Shown: positions 1 through 10,060, numbered from the stretch's first letter. The stretch is DNA of 64,000 nt from JAFMPW01 sp041743085 (GCA_041743085.1 JBGTNL010000022.1:124001-188000), one strand, 5' to 3'. Numbers and translations are program-made. The notes: generated by a model from the letters alone, not told the origin.

Positions 1-2790
1 AGTAATCAGATCCACTTTTTTGATTATGACCGGGATGGCGACCTGGACGCTCTTTTACTGAATCACAATCCCAAATCACTGCCCGTTCTCAACGAAGTCA
101 GTACGGCAGAGTTCCTGAAAAAAGACGATCCGCTGCAGGGAGTACGTTTATACAGACAGGATGGAGGAAGATTTGAGGATATGACTGTAATGTCGGGCAT
201 AAGCGGGTCTGCCCTCACCTACGGACTCGGATTGTGCATAAGCGACGTTAACAATGACGGATGGATGGATTTTTACGTTTCCAACGATTATACCATTCCC
301 GATTATCTTTATATCAATAATCAAAACGGGACCTTTACGGATGAATTAAAAAATAGCCTTGGGCATACCAGCCACTTCTCAATGGGCAACAATATCGCAG
401 ATATCAACAACGATGGATTACAGGACATTTTTACCCTGGACATGCTCCCTGAGGACAACCAAAGGCAAAAACTTTTGCTTGCTCCGGACAACTATGAAAA
501 ATTTGACCTGAATCTCAGAAGTGGTTTTCATTACCAATATATGCGTAACATGCTGCAATTGAATAATGGCAATGGTACATTCAGTGAAATAGGTCAATTG
601 GCGGGGGTTTCCAATACGGACTGGAGTTGGGCGGCACTACTGGCGGATTACGACAATGACGGGTGGAAAGATCTTTTCGTCACAAACGGTTATTTCCGGG
701 ATTATACGAATTTGGATTTTATCAATTACATGGAGGATTATGTGGAAGGAAGGGGAAGGTTACAGCGTGAAGATGTGCTGGAGATCATCGAGCAGATGCC
801 TTCGTCCGATCTGACGAATTACTTATTTATCAATAAAAATGGCATTGCATTTTCTAACGAAACCGGTACGGCCGGGGTGGATCAGCCCTCCAACAGCAAT
901 GGTGCGGCCTATGCGGACCTGGACAATGATGGGGATCTGGATCTCGTTGTGAATAATATCAACAAACCGGCTTTTATATACAGGAATGAATCTCAGGGAA
1001 CGGGTAAAAACTACCTGCAGATACAACTTCAGGGGGAGGATTTAAACACCCAGGGTTTAGGTTCGGAGGTAACCCTGTACAGCGACGGGCAAATACAAAC
1101 GGTGGAGCAGGTAACCTCCAGGGGTTATCTTTCGACGGTTTCGCCCATTCTCCATTTCGGCCTTGGGACTAAGGACAAAATTGATTCCCTGGGCATCCGC
1201 TGGAATAACGGAAAACAACAAAACCTAAATTCTGTTGAAGCAAACCAATTATTGGTTTTGAACGAAAAGAATGCAAAAGAAGTTAGTTTAAACCCCCGGG
1301 CTCTGGATCCCTTACTTAAAGAGACACCCTCTCCCATTGCCTTCGAAAATGCCGGGGTGCCGGTAAACGATTTTAAACGGCAGTCTCTTTTAATAAGTCA
1401 GTTTTCCCACATGGGTCCCTGTATGGTCAAAGGTGATCTGAATGAAGACGGCCTGGAAGATGTTTTCATTGGGGGCGGGCAGAGCCAGTCTGCTGAACTC
1501 TATATACAACAGGCAGGAGGGCATTTTAAAAGACAACCCGGTATTACTTTTGAAATTGATAAGGCCGGCCACGATGCCGACGCAGCCATCTTTGATGCGA
1601 ACGGAGATAGCCACATGGACATTGTAGTGGTCTCCGGGGGATATCACAATATCACCCAAAACGATCCTCTCTTAAAAGACCGGTTATATTTGGGTGATGG
1701 CAAGGGTAGTTTTGTCAAATCCGAAAATGCCATGCCTAAATTGGCTACAAGTAGCAGTACTCTGGCGGTAAATGATGTAAACGGAGATGGGTTTCCAGAT
1801 GTTTTTATCGGCAGCCGGGTAATTCCCGGAAGGTATCCTGAAACCCCGGAGAGCCATCTGCTTATTAATGATGGCAAGGGCAATTTCACGGACCGGATAG
1901 CTGAAATTGCCCCGGAACTGCAGAAATTGGGAATGGTAACAGATGCCGCCTGGGTTGATGTAAACGGTGACAAAGTCGAAGACTTACTGGTAGTGGGCGA
2001 ATGGATGCCCGTTTCCATATTTATTAATACGAAAGGGAAATTGGATAATGACACAGCCTCATATTTTGAAAAACCGTTGTACGGCTGGTGGAATACCGTA
2101 GAAAGCGAAGATTTTAATAATGACGGCAGGCCAGACCTGATCGTTGGGAATATGGGAACAAATACCCAATTTAGCGTCTCCGAAAGCGAACCCGCGGAAA
2201 TGTATTATGCAGACTTTGATCAAAACGGGTCTGTAGACCCCATTTTCTGTTACTATATTCAGGGCAGGAGCTTTCCTTACCTTACCCGGGATGAATTGTT
2301 GGGGCAACTTGCCGGCTTACGCTCGCGTTTCACCAGCTATAAAAATTACGCTGAAGCCACAATTGAGGACATTTTCTCGGAAAAAGAGCTGGAAAATGCC
2401 AACAGGTTGATAGCAGATCATATGGAGACTACTTTGTTTTTGAGCACGGGTACCGGTAAATTTGCAGAGGGTTCCTTACCCATCCAATCGCAATATGGGC
2501 CTGTCTATGACATCGTCATTTCAGATTATAACACGGACGGAAAAAAAGATATGATCCTTCTAGGGAACAACCACCACTTTAAATTACGCCTGGGAAAATT
2601 TGACGCCAATTACGGGACGCTTCTGGAGGGCGATGGCAGGGGAAATTTCAGGTATTTGGATCAAAAAAGTTCGGGATTAACCATATGGGGGGAGGTTAGG
2701 AGTTCTGTCCTGATTAACAATCTATTGTTACTGGGAATTAATGAAGCGGCTGTAAAGGCATATAGGATCAGACAAGCAAACGGAGATTAG
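1..2790 (+). CDS. FG-GAP/VCBS repeat protein with ASPIC/UnbV domain (5' end outside window)
   Basis: The reading frame is open from base 1, so the gene begins before the window; the ATG at 181 is internal. About 929 residues are visible. Calcium-binding-type FG-GAP/VCBS motifs (DxDxDGxxD-like, for example DYDRDGDLD near the left edge, DLDNDGDLD and DFNNDGRPD) recur throughout and predict a beta-propeller. An ASPIC/UnbV-type domain (GLGSEV, HFGLG, IRWNNGKQQ) lies at about visible residues 335-420, between two propeller halves. Such proteins are usually exported or surface-exposed in Flavobacteriia and often accompany SusC/SusD genes. The substrate is unknown. It is followed by a haloperoxidase-type gene and a second ASPIC protein on the same strand. 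Confidence 0.9.
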   Translation, partial: SNQIHFFDYDRDGDLDALLLNHNPKSLPVLNEVSTAEFLKKDDPLQGVRLYRQDGGRFEDMTVMSGISGSALTYGLGLCISDVNNDGWMDFYVSNDYTIPDYLYINNQNGTFTDELKNSLGHTSHFSMGNNIADINNDGLQDIFTLDMLPEDNQRQKLLLAPDNYEKFDLNLRSGFHYQYMRNMLQLNNGNGTFSEIGQLAGVSNTDWSWAALLADYDNDGWKDLFVTNGYFRDYTNLDFINYMEDYVEGRGRLQREDVLEIIEQMPSSDLTNYLFINKNGIAFSNETGTAGVDQPSNSNGAAYADLDNDGDLDLVVNNINKPAFIYRNESQGTGKNYLQIQLQGEDLNTQGLGSEVTLYSDGQIQTVEQVTSRGYLSTVSPILHFGLGTKDKIDSLGIRWNNGKQQNLNSVEANQLLVLNEKNAKEVSLNPRALDPLLKETPSPIAFENAGVPVNDFKRQSLLISQFSHMGPCMVKGDLNEDGLEDVFIGGGQSQSAELYIQQAGGHFKRQPGITFEIDKAGHDADAAIFDANGDSHMDIVVVSGGYHNITQNDPLLKDRLYLGDGKGSFVKSENAMPKLATSSSTLAVNDVNGDGFPDVFIGSRVIPGRYPETPESHLLINDGKGNFTDRIAEIAPELQKLGMVTDAAWVDVNGDKVEDLLVVGEWMPVSIFINTKGKLDNDTASYFEKPLYGWWNTVESEDFNNDGRPDLIVGNMGTNTQFSVSESEPAEMYYADFDQNGSVDPIFCYYIQGRSFPYLTRDELLGQLAGLRSRFTSYKNYAEATIEDIFSEKELENANRLIADHMETTLFLSTGTGKFAEGSLPIQSQYGPVYDIVISDYNTDGKKDMILLGNNHHFKLRLGKFDANYGTLLEGDGRGNFRYLDQKSSGLTIWGEVRSSVLINNLLLLGINEAAVKAYRIRQANGD

Positions 2791-2949
2791 ACAAAAGACA
2801 ACGGAAAAATTGGACCCGCGCTGTTCGGTGCCCCTTTTCGGTGACTTAAAGTTCCAGTGCGAGGTTGAATAACTCAGATTAGAAATTTATAGTTTGGAAT
2901 TTATGCTATTTAGATAATACATGAGCATGATATTTATAAGTTTATTTAC

Positions 2950-4311
2950 ATGAAGAAGATATTTCCGGCTGCATTTAGTTATCTTTTACCCTTTGCCCTG
3001 GTTTTCATTTCAGGTTGTAATTCTGTCCAAAAAAAGGATTTCACGGAGCAGGACGTAGCGCTGGAGTGGGCAAAAATGACCTTATATATTACGCAGTACA
3101 CCCCAGCAAATTCACCAACCTTTGCCTCCCGGGGGTTTGGTTATATAGGACTAACTATGTATGAGGCTGTTGTCAACGGTTATGATCCATATCAGTCAAT
3201 GGCCGGACAATTAAACGGCCTGGAAAATCTTCCGAAGCCCGTTCCAGAAAAGTCTTATCATTGGCCCCTATCTTTGAATGCCGCCCAGGCATCCATTCTG
3301 AAGAATATTTATCTGCAGACATCGGACGAAAACAAAATGAGCATAGATTCCCTGGAAAGGGTAATCAAAAATTACTTTTCAGATAAACTAAACGATGATG
3401 CCCGGGTAGTGCGTTCTATTGCCTACGGCAAAGCTGTTGCAGAAGCCGTTTTTGAATGGTCTAAAACCGATGACGGTCATAGGGGTTATCTGAATAATTT
3501 TGATAAGCAAGCAGAATACCCGGACAGGCCGGGGTCCTGGCAACCTCCGCTGTTCGCGCAATCCTTTAGTCATTATCCGCTTCACCCCCATTGGGGGAAG
3601 AACAGGACCTTCCTGAAGCAGAATTCAGAATTGCCCATGCCTCAAATGATCCCCTACGATACCTTACCAGACTCCCCGTACTACATGGAATTTCTTAAGG
3701 TATATGAAAAGGATATGGCACTTACCCCTGAGGAAAAGGAAGCTGCCATCTGGTGGGGAGACGATCCCGACGTTACTTTTACTCCCCCGGGGCATTCCTA
3801 CTACCTCGCTACCATGGCTATTGAAAAAGCCAATCCGCCGTTGATCAAATGCGCCGAAGTTTATGCCAAAACAGGAATGGCGACAGCCGATGCCTTTATC
3901 AATTGCTGGAAATGGAAGTACCATTTTTTCTCGGAAAGGCCAAATACTTTTATTCCACAGTACATTGATAAGGAATGGGAGTCATTCTGGCCAGATCCCC
4001 CATTTCCCGCTTTTCCATCCGGACACGCCATCCAGGCGGCGGCGGCGGCCACTGTTTTGGAAGACTCTTTTGGTAAATCCTTCCATTTTACAGACAAGGC
4101 TCATGAGGGCAGGGAGCGGGACGAAGTAAGGGATACCGATTTCGTTATACGCTCGTTCGACTCCTTTTGGGAGGCGGCGCAGGAGACGGCAGATTCCAGG
4201 TTCTATGGTGGCATTCACACCCCGTTAGACAATAAAGTAGGCCTGGAAGAAGGAACCAAAATAGCCCGGAATATAATTGCCCTGCATTGGGAAAAGGAGG
4301 ACCAATTATGA
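2950..4311 (+). CDS. vanadium-dependent haloperoxidase-type (PAP2 superfamily) lipoprotein
   Basis: A 453-residue protein. The N-terminal hydrophobic stretch ends in a lipobox (FISGC, Cys23), predicting an outer-membrane or periplasmic lipoprotein. The C-terminal part holds the full signature of vanadium haloperoxidases and acid phosphatases: K323-x6-R330-P331, P356-S357-G358-H359, and S416-R417-x5-H423. In characterised enzymes these residues bind vanadate or phosphate and include the catalytic His. The length fits bacterial VHPO-like proteins rather than short PAP2 lipid phosphatases. Halide oxidation is therefore possible, but halide specificity cannot be read from sequence and a phosphatase role remains open. 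The gene ends in a 4-nt ATGA overlap with the next ASPIC gene, implying translational coupling. Confidence 0.85.
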   Translation: MKKIFPAAFSYLLPFALVFISGCNSVQKKDFTEQDVALEWAKMTLYITQYTPANSPTFASRGFGYIGLTMYEAVVNGYDPYQSMAGQLNGLENLPKPVPEKSYHWPLSLNAAQASILKNIYLQTSDENKMSIDSLERVIKNYFSDKLNDDARVVRSIAYGKAVAEAVFEWSKTDDGHRGYLNNFDKQAEYPDRPGSWQPPLFAQSFSHYPLHPHWGKNRTFLKQNSELPMPQMIPYDTLPDSPYYMEFLKVYEKDMALTPEEKEAAIWWGDDPDVTFTPPGHSYYLATMAIEKANPPLIKCAEVYAKTGMATADAFINCWKWKYHFFSERPNTFIPQYIDKEWESFWPDPPFPAFPSGHAIQAAAAATVLEDSFGKSFHFTDKAHEGRERDEVRDTDFVIRSFDSFWEAAQETADSRFYGGIHTPLDNKVGLEEGTKIARNIIALHWEKEDQL

Positions 4312-6014
4312 GATTATTCGGCCATACCCTGTTCCTGTTTTGTGTTTCCTTACTCAACTCAACTGTTATGCCGGCACAAACCCCATTTACGGATGTTACC
4401 GTCGAGGCAGGGATTGCACATCAATTTAGCGTATATGAAGGCACTTTTGGTGGCGGTGCTACTGTATTTGACCTGAATAATGACGGCTTTGAAGACCTTT
4501 TCATTACGAGCGGAACCACTGAGGATGTATTGTACCTGAATAATGGCGACGGAACTTTCCAAAATATATATGATACCTCGGGCCTGGCAGTTACCAGGGA
4601 TTATGTCACCCAGGGAGCCGTAAGTGCCGATGTTAACAAAGATGGGTGGCGGGATCTTTTTATAACAACAATCAACACCACGGATGGTTCCCAGATCATT
4701 CCCAGGGCTAAAAATCTCCTTTTCTTAAATAACGGAGATATGACCTTTAAGGATGTCACTGGCGCCTATAAATTGGACGAATTCAATTCCTTCAGCACCG
4801 GTCCGAGTTTTGGCGATGTGAATGCCGACGGTTATCCCGACTTATATGTTGGCAATTATTTTCTCGAATTTGAAGGTACATTGGGCGTTCTGAAAGATGC
4901 TACAATCGTCAGCGCCAACCAGACCGCTAAGGGCTACCTTCTCATCAATGAAAAAGGCAACTATTTTGAGAATGACTATGAGGCGTATGGCCTGCATCAC
5001 AGAGGTTTTGGTTTTGGTGCCCTTTTCACGGATTTTGACAATGACGGTGACCAGGACCTCCTCGTAAACCAGGATTTTGGGTATAAGGCGGTACCCAATT
5101 TTTTATATGAAAATCAGTATCCCAAAAGATCATTCATTGATATCAGCAAAGCGATGGCTATGGATCTCAAAGAAAATGCCATGGGATCTGCTGTCGGTGA
5201 TTACGACAACAATGGTTTGTTGGATTACTATGTAACCAATATTAAGTTTAACCTTTTAATGGACAATCAGGGGAGGGGTAAACCCTTTATCGACAGGGCA
5301 AAAGAATTGGGAGCCTATAGTTTTGCGATCAGCTGGGGCGCAAATTTTGCAGATTTTGACCATGACATGGACCTGGATCTTTACGTATCAAATGGTGACC
5401 TTAACCCCAATTGTACTCCCATGGGTAACTTCTATTATGAAAATACCGATGCAACTTTCACTGAAAAGGGGCGGATTGTCGGGGTAAACGATTATGGAAT
5501 CGGAAGGGGATCAGTGGTATTTGATATGGAAAACGACGGTGACCTGGATATCCTTGTGGTAAATCAGAAGCCGGTACGGGATTATCCTGTTGGATCTACC
5601 ACCAGGTTGTTGCGGAATGATGCTCCTAAAGGCAATTGGCTGAAGGTTGCCCTTAAAGGAATTGAGGCCGAGACCAATGGCATAGGTTCACGGGTTAAAG
5701 TGGTGGTTGGTGCTACTCAAATGATCCGGGAAATTGATGGTGGTGGCTCCAGCCATTTGTCCCAAAGTTCTGTGATCGCTCATTTTGGATTGGGGAAAGC
5801 AACAAAGGCAGACTCTGTGATCGTTACCTGGATTGGGGGTAAAAAGCAAATCTTGTTAGATCAAAACGCCAATCAGCTCCTGACGTTACCTGAATTGGAA
5901 GATAAAAAGTTGAATATATGGATGGTAGTACCCATCTTACTATTGGGAGGTTTAATGATCGGTTATTTTGTCCTGAAAGGAAGAAAAAGAAATCGTGCCC
6001 CTTCAAGATTTTAG
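4308..6014 (+). CDS. exported FG-GAP/ASPIC-UnbV protein with C-terminal membrane anchor
   Basis: Start chosen at the ATG at 4308, which overlaps the preceding stop (ATGA) and follows an AAGGAGG-like ribosome site at about 4294; a start at 4287 would lie inside the upstream gene without a better site. 568 residues. Signal peptide at about 1-24, then FG-GAP/VCBS repeats with acidic calcium-type loops (DLNNDGFED, DVNADGYPD, DFDNDGDQD), then an ASPIC/UnbV domain at about 440-525. A hydrophobic segment near 536-557 followed by a basic tail (KGRKRNR) predicts a C-terminal anchor. It is probably made together with the haloperoxidase-type protein and may bind or present it at the envelope; that is inference. 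Confidence 0.88.
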   Translation: MRLFGHTLFLFCVSLLNSTVMPAQTPFTDVTVEAGIAHQFSVYEGTFGGGATVFDLNNDGFEDLFITSGTTEDVLYLNNGDGTFQNIYDTSGLAVTRDYVTQGAVSADVNKDGWRDLFITTINTTDGSQIIPRAKNLLFLNNGDMTFKDVTGAYKLDEFNSFSTGPSFGDVNADGYPDLYVGNYFLEFEGTLGVLKDATIVSANQTAKGYLLINEKGNYFENDYEAYGLHHRGFGFGALFTDFDNDGDQDLLVNQDFGYKAVPNFLYENQYPKRSFIDISKAMAMDLKENAMGSAVGDYDNNGLLDYYVTNIKFNLLMDNQGRGKPFIDRAKELGAYSFAISWGANFADFDHDMDLDLYVSNGDLNPNCTPMGNFYYENTDATFTEKGRIVGVNDYGIGRGSVVFDMENDGDLDILVVNQKPVRDYPVGSTTRLLRNDAPKGNWLKVALKGIEAETNGIGSRVKVVVGATQMIREIDGGGSSHLSQSSVIAHFGLGKATKADSVIVTWIGGKKQILLDQNANQLLTLPELEDKKLNIWMVVPILLLGGLMIGYFVLKGRKRNRAPSRF

Positions 6015-6220
6015 GTGATCGCAATGCAATTCTATATTGGCGTCAATATGATTGCTCTTTGCTGTCAGAGGTATTAAAATCATAAAATTAAAATGGAATT
6101 GCTGTAGAAATAAGTTCTTATTTCCGGTTTACTTTCAACAGACGAAACTAAAGCCAAACTTAATTTTGATAATTAGCGACCATCCGAGCACTGCATTAAA
6201 GACATAATAGAGATGGAATA

Positions 6221-6854
6221 TTACTCCCCCACTATCCTACCCACCAATGCCCTTACGCGATCAAAATGTTTTACCACGATTACGGTGTTATCCAAATCTT
6301 TGGCAATTTGGAGGGGAATACCGCCGAATAGTGATTTGGAGTAGACACTCGTTCCTACGGCACCGACCATAACGGCATCGTAATTATTCGCTTCTTTAAT
6401 AATTCCCTCTGAAACCGAATCATTTTGTATGATACGCTGCTTCACTTTTTCCAGAACCGGAAGGTCCGGGTTGCCGTTCACACTCAAAATACGGTTTGTT
6501 GCCAATTCAAGGAGTTGCTCCATTATTTTAGTATCCTGATCTTTGGTGTTCGTCCCGGCTACCTGGCAAACCGTTATAGTTCCATCACAATTAAAAATGG
6601 GAATCACCTTGTTAACCACGGGGTTACAGTCCCAATATATAAAGACCGTCTGTCCCTTTAGCCCGGACTGGGCAATATAGCGGTACTTTAAATCTTCCGA
6701 AGGGTTTGCTTCTCTCCTGTTAATTTCCTCCCTTAACCATGTCAGCCTCCTCAACAGGATTATTTATTCCACAATTGAAATTGGGAAAATCATCGTCACC
6801 ACAGGAAATTAACAGGAATGAATAAACAATAAATATAAGGTAAACGGATTTCAT
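6221..6854 (-). pseudogene. frameshifted chimera: small lipoprotein fused to universal-stress (UspA) domain remnant
   Basis: Read on the minus strand, an ATG at 6852-6854 begins a lipoprotein signal (lipobox LISC, Cys18), but this frame stops at 6720-6722 after 44 codons. The sequence resumes sensibly in the next frame (LTWLREEI and onwards) if one extra G near 6746 is skipped. That continuation (CNPVVNK, IFNCDG) resembles the body of small flavobacterial lipoproteins. At about 6570 it switches to the C-terminal part of a UspA domain of the kind found at the end of transporters (NYDAVMVGA, TVIVVKHF, ALVGRIVGE). The second frame alone has no ATG before its UspA half. This looks like a deletion that joined two gene ends, plus a frameshift. 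Family assignments are from memory of these protein types. Confidence 0.65.
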
Positions 6855-6986
6855 AGCATCCTTGTTCCACCATTTTAATTCAGATAAAAATAGGTTGAAA
6901 GGTTGCGTTTAACATAGGGTAATTTAAAAGAAAAGGTGCGTTTTGAAATAGAGCTTACAGAACTGCCAAACAGGTGGAGTATTGAG

Positions 6987-7961
6987 CTAGACCTCCCTCT
7001 TCATAAGGTCTTGCCCAAATTTTTGCAGAACCGATCTGTGGGCACTGTCCAGGTTTATCCGATCCAGATGCTCAGAGGCCTTCCGGGTGTACTTCTCAAT
7101 TTCCTTTTTATTATCTTCTGCAGCACCACTGGCTTCAAAAAGACCTTTTACAATTCGTATTTTGGCTGTTGGATCTGTCGGTTGAATTGAAAATAGATGT
7201 GTTAATTCCTTTAACTCGTCGGAACCGCATAACTGCTGTGCTTTTAGAAAAAGAAATGTCTTTTTGTTTTCAATGATATCCCCGCCAATCTGTTTTCCAA
7301 AAGTCTCCGGATTGCCGAAAGCATCCAGGTAATCATCCTGCAGCTGAAAGGCAATACCGAGGCTTTTCCCAAATTCGTATAGCAATGCCTGATCTTTTGG
7401 TGAAGTCCCTCCCACGATGGCTCCCATCTTGAGGCATGCTGCCATGAGAACAGCCGTTTTGTATTCGATCATTTTTAAATATTCCTCAATAGTTACATCA
7501 TCCCGGGTCTCAAAATCTATATCATACTGCTGGCCTTCGCAGACCTTAATGGCCGTACGGCTAAACAATTGCATCAAATCCTTAAATACATCGTCCTGAT
7601 AGTTTTCCAAAAATCTGTAGGCAGTAATCAGCATGGCATCCCCGGAAAGAATACCTGTATTTACATCCCATTTCCTGTGTACGGTTTCCCTACCTCTCCT
7701 AAGGGGTGCCCCATCCATGATATCATCATGTACAAGGGAAAAATTGTGAAATAGCTCAACAGCCATGGCCGCATCCAGCGCTTCCCTGAAATTCTTGCCG
7801 AAAAGTGCCGCGGAAAACAAGGTTAAAGCCGGCCTTAACCTTTTACCTCCTAAATTCAATACGTACACCATAGGGTCGTAAAGGCGATGGGGAGGTTTAC
7901 TTTTAAGGTTTTTTTCGAGGTGGGAATTGAATTCTTGGGCGTAGTAATCAACTGTTTGCAT
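6987..7961 (-). CDS. polyprenyl diphosphate synthase (farnesyl/geranylgeranyl type)
   Basis: A 324-residue trans-isoprenyl diphosphate synthase, which condenses isopentenyl diphosphate with allylic diphosphates in the cytosol. Both magnesium-binding Asp-rich motifs are present: DDIMD at 79-83 and DDYLD at 209-213, with GGKRLRP near 38-44 and GKQIGGDIIENKKT after the second motif. The start is the ATG at 7959-7961; an upstream in-frame TTG at 7979 would add six residues. The product length (C15, C20 or longer) cannot be set by eye. The dxs gene at 24319 supplies the precursor pathway but is not linked. It is divergent from the efflux operon that starts at 8116. Confidence 0.88.
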   Translation of the reverse strand: MQTVDYYAQEFNSHLEKNLKSKPPHRLYDPMVYVLNLGGKRLRPALTLFSAALFGKNFREALDAAMAVELFHNFSLVHDDIMDGAPLRRGRETVHRKWDVNTGILSGDAMLITAYRFLENYQDDVFKDLMQLFSRTAIKVCEGQQYDIDFETRDDVTIEEYLKMIEYKTAVLMAACLKMGAIVGGTSPKDQALLYEFGKSLGIAFQLQDDYLDAFGNPETFGKQIGGDIIENKKTFLFLKAQQLCGSDELKELTHLFSIQPTDPTAKIRIVKGLFEASGAAEDNKKEIEKYTRKASEHLDRINLDSAHRSVLQKFGQDLMKREV

Positions 7962-8062
7962 TAGCAGGGTTTTTTCCAAAAATACATTAAAACGAGAAAC
8001 TCCCGGCTATTTTTTTTGGGCTGTCAACGCACATTAAAGAATTGTTAAATTTATGTAAAACT

Positions 8063-8105
8063 TTGGAAACTTTTATAGTTTTTTAAGTTTCCAATAGTAT
8101 ATTTG
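8063..8105 (+). promoter_or_regulatory. tetR promoter with perfect inverted-repeat operator
   Basis: Two perfect 10-bp arms, TTGGAAACTT (8063-8072) and AAGTTTCCAA (8085-8094), are separated by 12 bp. They sit just upstream of TATATTTG (8098-8105), an exact match to the Bacteroidota -7 element TAnnTTTG. The tetR ATG is at 8116, so the transcript leader would be only a few bases. The position predicts that the TetR protein represses its own operon, and with it the efflux pump. Confidence 0.75.
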
Positions 8106-8115
8106 TCCCCGATTT

Positions 8116-8721
8116 ATGAAAGAAAAAATTTTAGATAAGGCCATCGATCTCTTTTTGAAACTTGGATTCAAAAGCGTCACCATGGACGATCTGGCCAATG
8201 AAATGGGTATTTCGAAGAAAACCATTTATACACATTTCGAAAACAAGACAAAACTGGTTGAAGCATGTACAATGCATATGTTTCAACTTATATCTTACGG
8301 CATTGATCATATCCGTTTACTAAAGAAAAATCCAATAGAGGAACTTTATGACATAAAAAAATTTGTGATGCACCACCTAAAGGACGAAAAATCCTCCCCG
8401 TTGTATCAGCTTCAAAAATTCTACCCCAAAATCCACCAAACACTTAGAGACAAGCAATTTGAGGTTATGCAGGATTGCGTGGTAGAAAATGTTAAGAGAG
8501 GTATTGACCAGGGAATTTACCGCGAGAATCTTAATATTGATTTTGTCTCCCGGATTTATTTTTCCGGAGCCACCACTATCAAGGATCATCGGCTTTTTCC
8601 ACCACAAATGTTTCCTGTCCAGGAGTTGGAAGATGATTTTTTGGAATACCACCTAAGGGGCATCGTTAATCCGAAGGGAAGAAACATACTGAACACAATC
8701 ATCAATTCAAATCAGGAATAG
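8116..8721 (+). CDS. TetR/AcrR-family transcriptional regulator
   Basis: A 201-residue regulator with a typical N-terminal TetR helix-turn-helix at about residues 22-48 (TMDDLANEMGISKKTIYTHF). The C-terminal ligand-binding part is variable, as expected. It is the first gene of a four-gene efflux operon, with only 1 nt between its stop and the tolC-like ATG. The operator at 8063-8094 lies in its own promoter, so autoregulation and drug- or metabolite-induced release are likely. The ligand is not predictable. Confidence 0.92.
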   Translation: MKEKILDKAIDLFLKLGFKSVTMDDLANEMGISKKTIYTHFENKTKLVEACTMHMFQLISYGIDHIRLLKKNPIEELYDIKKFVMHHLKDEKSSPLYQLQKFYPKIHQTLRDKQFEVMQDCVVENVKRGIDQGIYRENLNIDFVSRIYFSGATTIKDHRLFPPQMFPVQELEDDFLEYHLRGIVNPKGRNILNTIINSNQE

Positions 8722-8722
8722 C

Positions 8723-10060
8723 ATGCGAAATCTGGCTTTATGCATTTTTACCCTGCTTACGGTAGGCTGGGGGTTTTCCCAGGAAGAGTCCCATAGTTTT
8801 ACGTTGGATCAGGCCATTGCATTTGCACTGGAAAACAACTATAGCACTATCAATGCGAACAGGGACATCCTTGATGCCCAAAAACAAAAATGGGAGACCA
8901 TTGCCGCAGGTTTGCCGCAAATAACCGGTGATGTAAGTTATCAAAATCAGCTGAAACAACCTGTTTCCCTTATCCCTGCGGAATTCTTCGGAGGGGAACC
9001 CGGTACTTTCCAACCTATTGTTTTCGGACAACAACATCAGGCCAGTGCAACCGCAACATTACGACAGCAAATTTTCGACGGTTCATACATTGTGGGTGTC
9101 CAGGCGACCAAAGCATTTCTGAGCTATAGCCAGAACAATAAGGAAAAGACGGAACAGGACGTGATAAAATCGGTTGTTGAATCTTACGGGAACGTGCTGC
9201 TTGCTGAGGAAAGCGTGGAAATTCTTGAGAAGAATAAGGCCACCCTGGAGAAAAACCTTTACGAAACGAGAAAGATCTTTGAGAATGGGCTGGGTGATGA
9301 AGAAAGCGTGGAACAGCTACAGATTACCTTATCGTCTGTTGAAAATCAACTAAAGAATTCAATTAGGCTCAGGGAGATCACCCTTCAGATGTTGAATCTG
9401 ATCATGGGGATAGCGATTGACGCCCCAACCCGGCTAACAGAGGACCTGGACGATCTTACCCAGGAGCAAATAGATCTGGCTTTATTACAAACCGAGTTCA
9501 AAATCGAAAACAATGTGGACTATAAACTGGCTTTGAACTTAAATGAACAGCGGTATTTTGAATGGAAATTGGCCAAAAGTCGGGCATTGCCCACTTTGAA
9601 CGCCTTTGTTAACTATGGATCCTCGGCCTTTTCGGATAGTTTTACTTTTTTCAATGGCGACCAGGAATGGTTTGATTCCTCGGTGCTTGGATTCGACTTA
9701 ACCATCCCTATTTTTAGTTCTCTTAAAAGAAGTGCAAGTACCCAACGTGCCAAAATTGCCCTGGAAAAAGCTAAAACACAACTATCCGAAGCAGAGGAGC
9801 AGATACGTCTTCAGCTGGAAAGGGCAAAAAGCGATTACATCCTATCGATTGAACAGTATGAAACAGCTAAAGAAAATTTAGGATTGGCGGAACGCATAGA
9901 AAATAAAAATCAGGTTAAATATTTTGAGGGCCTTGCGAGTAGTTTTGACCTCCGCCAGGCACAAACCCAACTCTACGATGTACAACAGGAATACCTGCAA
10001 TCCATGGTAGAGGTCATTAACAGTAAAACCGACCTGGAAACGATTCTTAATGAGGAATAA
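8723..10060 (+). CDS. TolC-family outer membrane efflux protein
   Basis: A 445-residue protein with a signal peptide (about 1-19, ending GWGFSQ). It has the two-fold TolC/OEP repeat with long heptad-rich helices (for example around QAIAFALENNYSTINANRD and EKAKTQLSEAEEQIRLQLER). It forms the outer-membrane channel of a tripartite pump with the adaptor and RND permease encoded next. The start ATG is 2 nt after the tetR stop. Confidence 0.92.
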   Translation: MRNLALCIFTLLTVGWGFSQEESHSFTLDQAIAFALENNYSTINANRDILDAQKQKWETIAAGLPQITGDVSYQNQLKQPVSLIPAEFFGGEPGTFQPIVFGQQHQASATATLRQQIFDGSYIVGVQATKAFLSYSQNNKEKTEQDVIKSVVESYGNVLLAEESVEILEKNKATLEKNLYETRKIFENGLGDEESVEQLQITLSSVENQLKNSIRLREITLQMLNLIMGIAIDAPTRLTEDLDDLTQEQIDLALLQTEFKIENNVDYKLALNLNEQRYFEWKLAKSRALPTLNAFVNYGSSAFSDSFTFFNGDQEWFDSSVLGFDLTIPIFSSLKRSASTQRAKIALEKAKTQLSEAEEQIRLQLERAKSDYILSIEQYETAKENLGLAERIENKNQVKYFEGLASSFDLRQAQTQLYDVQQEYLQSMVEVINSKTDLETILNEE

